DNA of 64,000 bases, taken from the NCBI GenBank assembly GCA_964439935.1, contig CAYTPW010000020.1, positions 1-64,000 on the forward strand. The letters run 5' to 3'. Shown here piece by piece: positions 51,211 through 59,864 of this stretch; the stretch's first letter is position 1; each line of letters opens with the position of its first letter. Origin of the DNA: JABMQW01 sp964439935. Lineage in GTDB: Bacteria; Fidelibacterota; Marinisomatia; Marinisomatales; TCS56. A program made the translations under genes and the position numbers. The notes beneath the pieces were generated by a model. The model saw only the letters and a list, made by a program, of their open reading frames with translations. It made no database searches and had not been told where the DNA came from.

Positions 51211-54200
51211 TGAAACGGGTACTTATATTCGCAATTCTAGGCGGATTATTATGCGGTGAGGATTATGGGAATCTGTCAAAGCGGGAATATTATAATAAAT
51301 ACGTAGCTCCAAAGATGGAACGCAAACCATTACCGATGGGTAAAACAATGGGTTTTGGTGACCGCAAACGGAGTGTCCTGAATGTAGGGAATATGGTATT
51401 GCGCTTGTCCAATGCAGCTACACTTGGATATGATCGCTGGGGCTTATGTCATGAATTTCCGGCTGGTAGTATGCAAAAGGATGGCTGCTGTACCTATTAT
51501 TGGACTATGTCACCGATTGTTGGTGCTTTGATTAACGGTCAACCATCTGTGGCCGTAGGTGTTCGAGGTTCGATGCGCACGAGCGAGGAAGAATTTGAAC
51601 CACTTCCGGGTTACGATGCGGGATATGTAGATACCGAAGCGAATATCGGAATTGCCTTCAGTGACAAACCTGAATCATGGCCGGCTCTCTGGCCGATTGA
51701 ATTAGATCCCTCCGGTACCTACACCGATGCTGTTACTGGCTTATCCTTTCCTGGAATTGAACCGGAATTAGGACCGGAAGGTTTCCCCGACGCACCCTGC
51801 GGATTGGGGGTCCAGGCTGATCGTGAAGCCTATTTTGTAGTAACTGATAACGATCCCGACGAAGGGAATACGCTAGAGAGTAATGGTGTGGGTCCGCTTA
51901 ACGTGCGGTTTGATGTCTGGGTTTTGAATTATTCTTCAACCTTCGGGAATGATGGATTGGTTTTTATTCAGCTAATGACAAATGTGGGTACTGACACTTT
52001 AAAGGATCTGTATATGGGGGTGGCTGGTGATCCTGACACTCCCGAACAGGGGGGATCTGAGTGGACCGACGATTACGCCCTGTTTGTCGAAGCGGATGAT
52101 CCTCATATTGCCGAAAAATTATCAGATACGACCGATGCGCGTCTCCTGGAAAACTTTGCTATGGTATGGGATGGCGATGATCAATCAGAGGGTTTTAAAT
52201 CTTCCGGAATCGGTTGGATCGGATTAAAATTTCTGGAATGTACCAAAATCTCCAATGATGGAATCCGAACCAGTTATGATGTTTCTTCGGTCTATTCTTA
52301 TGAATATAGTATGGACGCCCAGAGTGATGCTCAAGCGTATAATGAACAATTAAGATCAGGGATTCAAACACCCCATAATATCACACCTGCCGCAGCGGAT
52401 ATTGAGCAGAAGCCATATTCCTACGGTCCTGACATTACCTGGGTGATTGCCTCTGGACCAATGGATCTTGCTCCTGGTGAACAGGTTGTATTTACATTTG
52501 CCGATTTCATGGGGATTGATGAGGCAGATTTGATCAGGAATGCTAAGGTTTTCCAGGCATTATATGATAATAACTGTGCAAATCCCAAACCACCTTTACC
52601 AGTTCCCTCACTGTATGCAATTGCAGATGATGGTAAAGTCACTTTATTCTGGGATGCTGAATCAACCGAGGTAAAACCTGATCCGGTAACAGGACATTTG
52701 GCTTTTGAGGGTTATCGTTTATATCGCAGCAGTGACCGTGGAAAAACCTGGGGCAATGTAATCTCCGATCTCAATGGAAATCCCACCGACATCTATCAAC
52801 CATTATGTATTTATGATAAACTACGAGATGTAGCAGTTCTAAAAGATGGTACTTATTTGGAAGGTACCATTTCTTCAGTGATTGACGTGAATGATATACT
52901 TGCTGCTAATTTCGACACTCTCGATTTTAGAATTCCTGGTGGTACTATAGAAGTCCTTGATTCGTCCAATCTTAAATATATCAATATGAACACCTCTGGT
53001 GCTTATCCAATGATGGATCCGCTGGCCTATTATGATCTGGGAAGCGAGACTGGACTGCGATATTCATTTGTAGACAACAGTGTAGTAAACGGTTACGAAT
53101 ACTGGTATGCAGTTTGCGCGTATGATCACCAGGATAACTGGGTTGGAGCCATCGTTGATCCTATGGAGAATTCTAAAGCTAAAAATGCTTTTATTGAGGG
53201 AGACAACACAGTTGCGGTCGTTCCTCAAGCCAGTCCAGCGGGGTACCAACAGGATACAACTGCAGTTACGCACGTTTCTGGTAAATCCGATGCCGTTCTG
53301 ACTGCTATTTATATTGATCCTTCAAATCACGAGTTCGTGAGTAATGCAGGTCTAGGTGAAGTTGATTTTATCAGTAAAGGCCATGATTATGAGGTAACCT
53401 TTGATACTGTTGATGATACACTCGCATTCTGGACCATGGTCGATCTTGATGATAACGATACATTGATTGCGATGGAAACGGATATTACGTCGGGAGCTTT
53501 CAAATACGTTATTGACGGATTTATACCAATGTTTGAAAACGCATTCTGGACGATAGATAACGAAGATACGGCATATACTGTCGAAGATGCTGACACTAGC
53601 ACTGAGGTAGTATTTGGTGGAGTGGGAATCGGTGGGCTTGACAATACCTGGTATGGATATTATGGTAATTTAGCAAATCAATACCCGACTTTTGTTACAC
53701 CGACCGGAAGGCCATTGCTGACCAATTTGCGAAAAGATCTGGAGTATCGGTTTACGGAAGAAGGTTCGATTGCATCTTACTATAATAATTGGATTATATC
53801 AGGTAGTCAGCCGGTAGATACGATAAAGGTACCATTTGAGCTTTGGACTATGGAAGATGAGCCAACCCGTATTAATGTTGCTATATTCCAAATATCCGGG
53901 AACAAGGAAACATATCCACTTTTTGGACTTGCAGATAGCGTCGATTCATATGAATTCACCAGTAATGTAACCTTTATCCCCATTTACGAACTATATGATG
54001 CTTCCAGGGTTTATCATTATGCAGATGACATGGCGAAAACCGGTTGGGCGTCCAAGATAAATAAGACTTTTACTCAATTTGAATATGGTAATATTATTCG
54101 CGCTAACTTCACAAATCCAATATTTCCAGGCGTTGATAAATATCTGATATCAACAATTGCACCCGATTTTAAGGTCGAAAAAGGAGATTTGGAATCGATA

Positions 54201-54494
54201 CTGGTAGTACCTAATCCCTATATCGTGACATCGGTCTATGAAACTAATATTGAAGTAAAGGAAATCCAGTTTACTCATTTGCCTGAAAATTGTGTGATCA
54301 GGATCTATAATATTGCCGGTGAAATGGTGAACATAATTAAGCATAATTCCGATAGCGACGGATATCGTGGCCCCAGCACTGAAGCCTGGAATTTACGCAC
54401 CTATAATGATCAGGAAATTTCATTTGGGGTGTACGTGTTCCATGTAACGGCCGATGGTCAGGAAAAAACAGGAAAGTTTGCGGTGATAAAATGA
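51210..54494 (+). CDS. Large secreted T9SS protein coupled to a TonB receptor
   Basis: ATG 51210 shares its A with the last base of the previous TAA (TAATG). The 1094-residue protein has a short signal (VLIFAILGGLLCGE). Its N-terminal ~450 residues include CHEFPAGSMQKDGCCTYYW and WVLNYSSTFGNDGLVFIQLM. A fibronectin-III-like region at ~475-690 (LFWDAESTEV, FEGYRLYRSSDRGKTWG) is followed by beta domains related to the middle of the protein at 170. The sorting tag is of the 'VVPNPYIVTS' subtype, ending HVTADGQEKTGKFAVIK. It is probably the surface cargo partner of the receptor encoded upstream. Confidence 0.85.
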   Translation: MKRVLIFAILGGLLCGEDYGNLSKREYYNKYVAPKMERKPLPMGKTMGFGDRKRSVLNVGNMVLRLSNAATLGYDRWGLCHEFPAGSMQKDGCCTYYWTMSPIVGALINGQPSVAVGVRGSMRTSEEEFEPLPGYDAGYVDTEANIGIAFSDKPESWPALWPIELDPSGTYTDAVTGLSFPGIEPELGPEGFPDAPCGLGVQADREAYFVVTDNDPDEGNTLESNGVGPLNVRFDVWVLNYSSTFGNDGLVFIQLMTNVGTDTLKDLYMGVAGDPDTPEQGGSEWTDDYALFVEADDPHIAEKLSDTTDARLLENFAMVWDGDDQSEGFKSSGIGWIGLKFLECTKISNDGIRTSYDVSSVYSYEYSMDAQSDAQAYNEQLRSGIQTPHNITPAAADIEQKPYSYGPDITWVIASGPMDLAPGEQVVFTFADFMGIDEADLIRNAKVFQALYDNNCANPKPPLPVPSLYAIADDGKVTLFWDAESTEVKPDPVTGHLAFEGYRLYRSSDRGKTWGNVISDLNGNPTDIYQPLCIYDKLRDVAVLKDGTYLEGTISSVIDVNDILAANFDTLDFRIPGGTIEVLDSSNLKYINMNTSGAYPMMDPLAYYDLGSETGLRYSFVDNSVVNGYEYWYAVCAYDHQDNWVGAIVDPMENSKAKNAFIEGDNTVAVVPQASPAGYQQDTTAVTHVSGKSDAVLTAIYIDPSNHEFVSNAGLGEVDFISKGHDYEVTFDTVDDTLAFWTMVDLDDNDTLIAMETDITSGAFKYVIDGFIPMFENAFWTIDNEDTAYTVEDADTSTEVVFGGVGIGGLDNTWYGYYGNLANQYPTFVTPTGRPLLTNLRKDLEYRFTEEGSIASYYNNWIISGSQPVDTIKVPFELWTMEDEPTRINVAIFQISGNKETYPLFGLADSVDSYEFTSNVTFIPIYELYDASRVYHYADDMAKTGWASKINKTFTQFEYGNIIRANFTNPIFPGVDKYLISTIAPDFKVEKGDLESILVVPNPYIVTSVYETNIEVKEIQFTHLPENCVIRIYNIAGEMVNIIKHNSDSDGYRGPSTEAWNLRTYNDQEISFGVYVFHVTADGQEKTGKFAVIK

Positions 54495-55582
54495 AGCGTA
54501 CAATTATAATCATTACTTTGCTGGCAGGGTTTGCCAGTGCTCAATTTGATAATGTTGGAACTTCGGCCGCAAATTTTCTGAAAATTGGCGTTAGTGGTCG
54601 AGCAGAGGGTCTTGGGGGCGCATATGTAGCTCAGGTGAAAGATGCTTCGGCATTGTATTGGAATCCGGCCGGATTAGCTCATATAACCGAACCGGAGGTT
54701 ATGCTAAATAACACAAATTGGTTTGCTGATATTTCGCACAGTTATTTTGCTGCTGTCGTTCCGGCCGGTGCTTTGGGAGTCGTCGGATTAAGTTTCAGCT
54801 ACTTGACTATGGACGATTTGATTGAAACAACCGCAGCGTATCCCGATGGCACCGGACGCAAGGTTGAAGCATATGATATGACGCTTGGTTTTGGAATTGC
54901 GCGAAAAGTCAGTGATCGGTTTGCTGTTGGTATCCACGGAAAAATGATCCGTGAATTAATATCTTTTTCGTCCGCAAATGGATTTGCGATTGACCTTGGT
55001 TCGCAATATCGTTTGGATTTTTCCGGACTGACAATAGGTATGGCAATTACTAATTTTGGCTCAAAAATGCGTTTATTTGGAACCGACCAATTAATCGACG
55101 TTGATATCAACGAAGAACTGGAGGCGAATCCTGCAGTTAACGGCCGTTTAGACACGAAATACTGGCCATTACCGCTATCGGTGCGGTTGGGAATATCTAT
55201 GAGTCCAATTGGACATAACGGTTTGTTTCAAAGCTCAATGCTCACCGCAACAATAAATTTGGAATATTTCGATCCGCGTGATTTTAATCCATATTATATA
55301 ACAGGCGTTGAACTTAAAATTATGGATGTCCTTTATTTACGAGGTGGCATGCAATATCGGTTTATTAAGTACAGTGAAGATTTATCCGATTTAGCCAGTA
55401 CTGCAAATTTCAACAGTTCAATTGAAAATGATTTTGGATATGATTTTACACCTGCATATGGATTTGGGCTCACATCTAACAGTTTCCCATTTATTCCATA
55501 TAAATTCTCGGTGGATTACTCGGTTTCCGATACTGGTTTATTGGGATTGGTTTCACGGATGACATTCCGATTACAGTTATAA
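54491..55582 (+). CDS. PorV/PorQ-like outer-membrane protein
   Basis: ATG 54491 overlaps the previous TGA by 4 nt. The 363-residue protein has a signal peptide (LLAGFASA) and the PorV/PorQ family start (FLKIGVSGRAEGLGGAYVAQ, then DASALYWNPAGLAHI). This FadL-like 14-strand barrel motif is typical of the T9SS shuttle/attachment component PorV. The end LLGLVSRMTFRLQL is a typical last strand. Being translationally coupled to a T9SS cargo, it may be a dedicated shuttle for that protein. Canonical PorV partners (PorU, PorZ) are not in the window. A strong terminator follows. Confidence 0.88.
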   Translation: MKRTIIIITLLAGFASAQFDNVGTSAANFLKIGVSGRAEGLGGAYVAQVKDASALYWNPAGLAHITEPEVMLNNTNWFADISHSYFAAVVPAGALGVVGLSFSYLTMDDLIETTAAYPDGTGRKVEAYDMTLGFGIARKVSDRFAVGIHGKMIRELISFSSANGFAIDLGSQYRLDFSGLTIGMAITNFGSKMRLFGTDQLIDVDINEELEANPAVNGRLDTKYWPLPLSVRLGISMSPIGHNGLFQSSMLTATINLEYFDPRDFNPYYITGVELKIMDVLYLRGGMQYRFIKYSEDLSDLASTANFNSSIENDFGYDFTPAYGFGLTSNSFPFIPYKFSVDYSVSDTGLLGLVSRMTFRLQL

Positions 55583-55602
55583 TTAATATTTCATTTCTAG
55601 TA

Positions 55603-55632
55603 AAGGCATCCGCAGCAACGGATGCCTTTTTA
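55603..55632 (+). terminator. Rho-independent terminator of the TonB receptor / PorV operon
   Basis: A perfect 10-bp stem AAGGCATCCG / CGGATGCCTT (55603-55612 with 55619-55628), loop CAGCAA and a trailing T tract, 20 nt after the PorV-like stop codon. Confidence 0.93.
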
Positions 55633-55828
55633 TTGATACTCTTGCAATCAGTTGATGATATACAGTTGCCGTTAAAATATAGATTACTGAAATCAATCAC
55701 TATTACCAGGTAGACAAGTGTAAAATTGGTCGATCGTATTATGATGACCAGATCATTGAGTCCGAGGAATTTCATTTACTGTAATTAGATTGAAAGCGTA
55801 TTTTGAGGATAAGAAACACTAAAATCAA

Positions 55829-57061
55829 ATGAAACAAATTTACATTACTTTGTTGATGATCGGGTCGGTCCAGCTGTCTTCAGCATGTAACATGATGGCT
55901 GTATTGGCTAATCGTGATTCATTGCTTTATACAATTCATTCAAGCGATAACAATTTGGTTCTAGGTGAGTTTAATGCTTTTAAAAACCAGGGATATGATT
56001 TTGACGACGGCTGGTCCTTAATCTATTATAACAATCCAATTATCACATCTAATGACCAGATAATACGATCTCCCAGTTCTACCTATTATAGTAATTTACT
56101 GTACGATAGTACCGTGTCAGCAATTTTGTCACCGGATAACAATACCTACCTGGCATTGGGACATCTTCGTTTAGCTACATCTGGTGCTGAAGGTATTCCA
56201 AATCCGCACCCGTTTATTTTTGAATTGAATGGTGCAACATATGCATTCTCTCATAACGGAACAATTTCCAAGCAGGTTTTACTGGATCTGCTGACTGATT
56301 ATAGCAGCGACTCGTCCTGGATTAATCTATATCCACCATCGACCTACGGTCATGGAGCCTGGTGGGATACCGGCTGGGATTATGTTGTCGATTCAGAACT
56401 TTTATTTTTATGGCTGATGAAGAATATTGTTAATGCTGGAGGAAATGTTATTTCAGGACTGGAAACAGCTTTGACAGCCCTGGATCAAGTGTTGCCGTCA
56501 TCCGCTCAAAAGACATTTATACTCTCCGATGGCAGTAATTTATTTCTTTACGGTTCCAATTCGAATCTATACTATACATCCGGTAACGATACCCTGATGG
56601 CGCTGCCAGTTGACATGGTTGTGCACTATAAGGCAGTAATGAGTGAATTTCCTAACACGGGAATTGTCGCTTCATTTAATTGGATTCCGTTGATGAATGA
56701 CCAGATCGTGTTCCTGTCCCCAGATACAATAAAGATACACGATCTGACTACCAGTCGCATCTATCAAAATAATATTCAGGAAATTAGTATTAAGCTGGAA
56801 CAGAATTTCCCTAATCCTTTCAACCGGTGGACAATGATTGAATACTATTTGCCGATCGAACAATCAGTAAAATTATCTGTATTTGATCTTAGGGGATGTA
56901 GGTTACGCATCTTGGTGGATCAGGTTCAATCAGCTGGTCTTCATTCAATTAATTGGAATGCCAGAAATGATCTTAATAAGCGCGTCAGTAGCGGCATTTA
57001 TTTATACCAGATCCAAACTGCTGACTATCTCAAATCACGTCCAATGATTCTGGTGAAATGA
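55829..57061 (+). CDS. Exported class II glutamine amidotransferase-like Ntn-hydrolase with T9SS tag
   Basis: The 410-residue protein begins with a signal peptide ending QLSSA, immediately followed by Cys20. What follows matches a GATase type 2 domain of the YafJ/EgtC kind: CNMMAVLANRDSLL, GYDFDDGWSLIYYNNP, LALGHLRLATSGAEGIPNPH and AFSHNGTIS (residues 20-~290). In the cytosolic family the catalytic Cys is exposed by removing Met1; here signal peptidase cleavage would expose it. The C-terminal ~85 residues are a sorting tag (NFPNPFNRWTMIEYYLP). Acceptor and product are unknown; it may be an amidohydrolase rather than a transferase. Lipid modification of Cys20 is a less likely alternative. Confidence 0.85.
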   Translation: MKQIYITLLMIGSVQLSSACNMMAVLANRDSLLYTIHSSDNNLVLGEFNAFKNQGYDFDDGWSLIYYNNPIITSNDQIIRSPSSTYYSNLLYDSTVSAILSPDNNTYLALGHLRLATSGAEGIPNPHPFIFELNGATYAFSHNGTISKQVLLDLLTDYSSDSSWINLYPPSTYGHGAWWDTGWDYVVDSELLFLWLMKNIVNAGGNVISGLETALTALDQVLPSSAQKTFILSDGSNLFLYGSNSNLYYTSGNDTLMALPVDMVVHYKAVMSEFPNTGIVASFNWIPLMNDQIVFLSPDTIKIHDLTTSRIYQNNIQEISIKLEQNFPNPFNRWTMIEYYLPIEQSVKLSVFDLRGCRLRILVDQVQSAGLHSINWNARNDLNKRVSSGIYLYQIQTADYLKSRPMILVK

Positions 57062-57358
57062 ATTGTAATTCTGGCCTGAAAAACTGGGTTGCGAATAATT
57101 CGTACAAAAATCATTTATTATTATGTGAACTCTGTAATACTTTTTTAACTGATTGCCGCAGTAAAACCGTTTTGTACGGTTACATATAAGGGATTGATTT
57201 TTTTTAATATTTTAATGCAAATTACTAGTAATGACTTGGGCAATTTCTGCCACTTGTCGGTTAATTACCAACCAGATGGAACCGATGCTATTATCAGATA
57301 CAATGTGGACAAAAAATTATATTATTCTACTTGCTAATAGTTATTTCATAATAACCAA
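57062..57358. other. Intergenic gap before the histidine kinase
   Basis: This 297-base AT-rich stretch shows no ORF of note, RNA gene or clear terminator. It presumably contains the kinase promoter. Confidence 0.4.
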
Positions 57359-59665
57359 ATGAAAGTCTTTTCTCCACTCTTTAAAGGTCTTAAATCACAT
57401 GATTTGAAACTTTATCAGCTTAAGGCCGCAATATACTGCATTAGTGTCGTATTTATCGTAATAGTTGAAACTTATTATTATTATTTCCGCGATATATCTT
57501 TTAATGATTTAGTGCCTGATTTTGTTATTGGTCTATTGATCGAAATAACTCTGATCGAAATCGCTTTTTTCGGCGTTCAGAAAATCATCAATTTAATCAA
57601 ATTGGAAATGGCTGAAAGGCAACAGTTGGATGAAGCAACTAGGTACCGGACTGAATTCAGCCATATGGTAACCTCTATTTCGACCAAATTCATCAATTTA
57701 TCGACTGAAGAAATTGACAGTGGCATTACACGGGCTTTAAAAGAAGTGGGCGAACTGGCAAAAGTGGATCGCTGCCATGTATTTCTGATAGATGTAAAAA
57801 ATGCAAAAATCGAAAATACACATGAATGGTGCGCGCCGGGCATCGATTCGCATATGGAACAATGGAATAAGCAGCCGATAATGCAATTCGAATGGCTGAT
57901 GGAGAAACTAAATAATTTCGAAGAGATTCATATACCACGGATTACAGATTTACCATCGACGGCGCAGTTGGAACAGGATACTTTTACGTTTTTGAATATT
58001 CAATCCATTGTTGCTGTTCCGATTGTTTACGAAAATAATCTCATGGGCTACTTAGGTTTTGATTCGGTGCACAAGGAAAGAATCTGGCCCTCCGAGATCA
58101 TAACATTACTCAAGATTGTCGGCGAAATAATCGCCAATGCAATTAAAAGGAAAGAAGCTGAACAGAAGTTCGAGAAATTTATAGAGTTCGCTCCAATTGG
58201 TATCTATTACAGCGATTTCACCGGTACTGTTAATTATGTAAATATCAAGATTACGGAAATGCTGGGATTAACCCGTAATGATCTAATGGGAGCAAGGATT
58301 TTCGATAAAGAAATGATCGCGAAGGAACAGAAGTTTAAGGCGCTGCGATTATTAGGTTTGAGCAAACGGGGTATAGCAACTGGTCCTGATGAATTTACTT
58401 TAATAAGAACTGATGGATCAAATTTGACTGTTGTGGTCAATACCCGCGTAATAACATTTAGCGGTAAGCGGGTTATTCTTGGAATGGTCAGTGATATCAC
58501 TGAGCAAAAGCAGCTGGAAAAACACCTGCGCCAAGCCCAGAAGATGGAAGCCATAACTATGGTCACCGGTGGCATTGCCCATGATTTTAATAATATACTG
58601 GGGAGCATCTTCGGATCGATAGATATGATGCTTCTAAAACTGGAAGAAGATCATCCCAGTCGTCGGTACGCTAATATTATCCTGGATCGCAGCCAGAAAG
58701 CGGCTGATTTAGTTAAACAGATGTTAGCGTACAGTCGTCAGCAACAACTGAATCTAAAGGTATTAAATGTAAATCAGATCTTGGGGGGGATCGCCAATTT
58801 ATTGACCGGGGTGCTTGATGAGAAAATCCATTTCAATACTGATTTGGCTCCGGATTTGAAGAATGTCAAGGGTGATAAAACAGCCATAGATCAGATAGTG
58901 ATGAATCTCTGTCTCAATTCCACCGATGCTATGTCCGCTGGAGGTACTCTGACTATTGTTACGCGTAATGTACAATTTGGTGAAGCGGAAATTTTCGATA
59001 GACCGGAAATAAAAATCGGTGAATATATATCAATAAAGGTGACTGATACCGGCCATGGAATCCCGGCCGAAAAGATGGCAAAGGTATTTGAACCGTTTTT
59101 TACTACTAAAGAAGTAGGTGCTGGTACTGGGTTGGGTCTGTCAATGGTTTTTGGATTGGTTAAACAGCATAATGGGTATATTTACTGTACCAGTGAGGTA
59201 AATAAACATACCACGTTTGAAATTCTGCTGCCCGCACATGAATCACCCGCTGCAATTGATCAGAAAGAGGTCCAGGCCGATGATCTGTATACCGGTTCGG
59301 GAACAATCCTGATTGTAGAAGATGAACTCGACTTGATCCAGATTTTAGAGGAGATGCTAACTACTCTTGGTTATGAAGTGATATGTGCTACAGACGGTGC
59401 ATCAGCAATGGAATTATTTGAGCAACATCAGGACTCTATCGACCTGATAATATCTGATATAATCATGCCACGCATGGGTGGTAAAGAATTATACCGGAGA
59501 GTCAAAGCAATCAACCCTGATACTAAATTCATTTTTACCACCGGTTATTCAAAAAATTATTTTAACAGTCAAAATAAGCAGATTTCTGGTACCGGGATTT
59601 TAGGCAAGCCTTTTCGATTGACCGAAGTCGCCGAGAATATTAAAATGGTACTTGAATCGAACTAG
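57359..59665 (+). CDS. Hybrid sensor histidine kinase (GAF-PAS-HisKA-HATPase-REC)
   Basis: The 768-residue protein has two N-terminal transmembrane helices (~22-45 and ~55-78). GAF domain follows (~100-262, LAKVDRCHVFLIDVKNAKIE, SIVAVPIVYENNLMGYLGFD). The PAS domain is at ~268-390 (FAPIGIYYSDFTGTVNYVNI to VILGMVSDITEQKQ). HisKA has GGIAHDFNNILG with phospho-acceptor His408. HATPase_c has the N box QIVMNLCLNSTDAM, DTGHGIP and GTGLGLSMVFGL. A receiver domain (~650-768) starts ILIVEDELDLI with phospho-acceptor Asp700 in DLIISDIIMPRMGG. No response regulator gene is adjacent, so the output partner is unknown. Confidence 0.95.
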   Translation: MKVFSPLFKGLKSHDLKLYQLKAAIYCISVVFIVIVETYYYYFRDISFNDLVPDFVIGLLIEITLIEIAFFGVQKIINLIKLEMAERQQLDEATRYRTEFSHMVTSISTKFINLSTEEIDSGITRALKEVGELAKVDRCHVFLIDVKNAKIENTHEWCAPGIDSHMEQWNKQPIMQFEWLMEKLNNFEEIHIPRITDLPSTAQLEQDTFTFLNIQSIVAVPIVYENNLMGYLGFDSVHKERIWPSEIITLLKIVGEIIANAIKRKEAEQKFEKFIEFAPIGIYYSDFTGTVNYVNIKITEMLGLTRNDLMGARIFDKEMIAKEQKFKALRLLGLSKRGIATGPDEFTLIRTDGSNLTVVVNTRVITFSGKRVILGMVSDITEQKQLEKHLRQAQKMEAITMVTGGIAHDFNNILGSIFGSIDMMLLKLEEDHPSRRYANIILDRSQKAADLVKQMLAYSRQQQLNLKVLNVNQILGGIANLLTGVLDEKIHFNTDLAPDLKNVKGDKTAIDQIVMNLCLNSTDAMSAGGTLTIVTRNVQFGEAEIFDRPEIKIGEYISIKVTDTGHGIPAEKMAKVFEPFFTTKEVGAGTGLGLSMVFGLVKQHNGYIYCTSEVNKHTTFEILLPAHESPAAIDQKEVQADDLYTGSGTILIVEDELDLIQILEEMLTTLGYEVICATDGASAMELFEQHQDSIDLIISDIIMPRMGGKELYRRVKAINPDTKFIFTTGYSKNYFNSQNKQISGTGILGKPFRLTEVAENIKMVLESN

Positions 59666-59864
59666 TCCAAACACAATAAAAATCTATCATTATTTAGTTA
59701 TTGTATTCCCCAAACTAGCAATTTGGAATTTTGATGATCGCTGACCACTCAGAAAGAAAAAAACAGGGTTTTGGGCTTGTCCTTAAGTATTATTTAACGC
59801 ATACTAAACCATTTTGTGGAAATCATCTTAAAATTGATAAGGTTCATTTCTTCCGGAGAATAAC

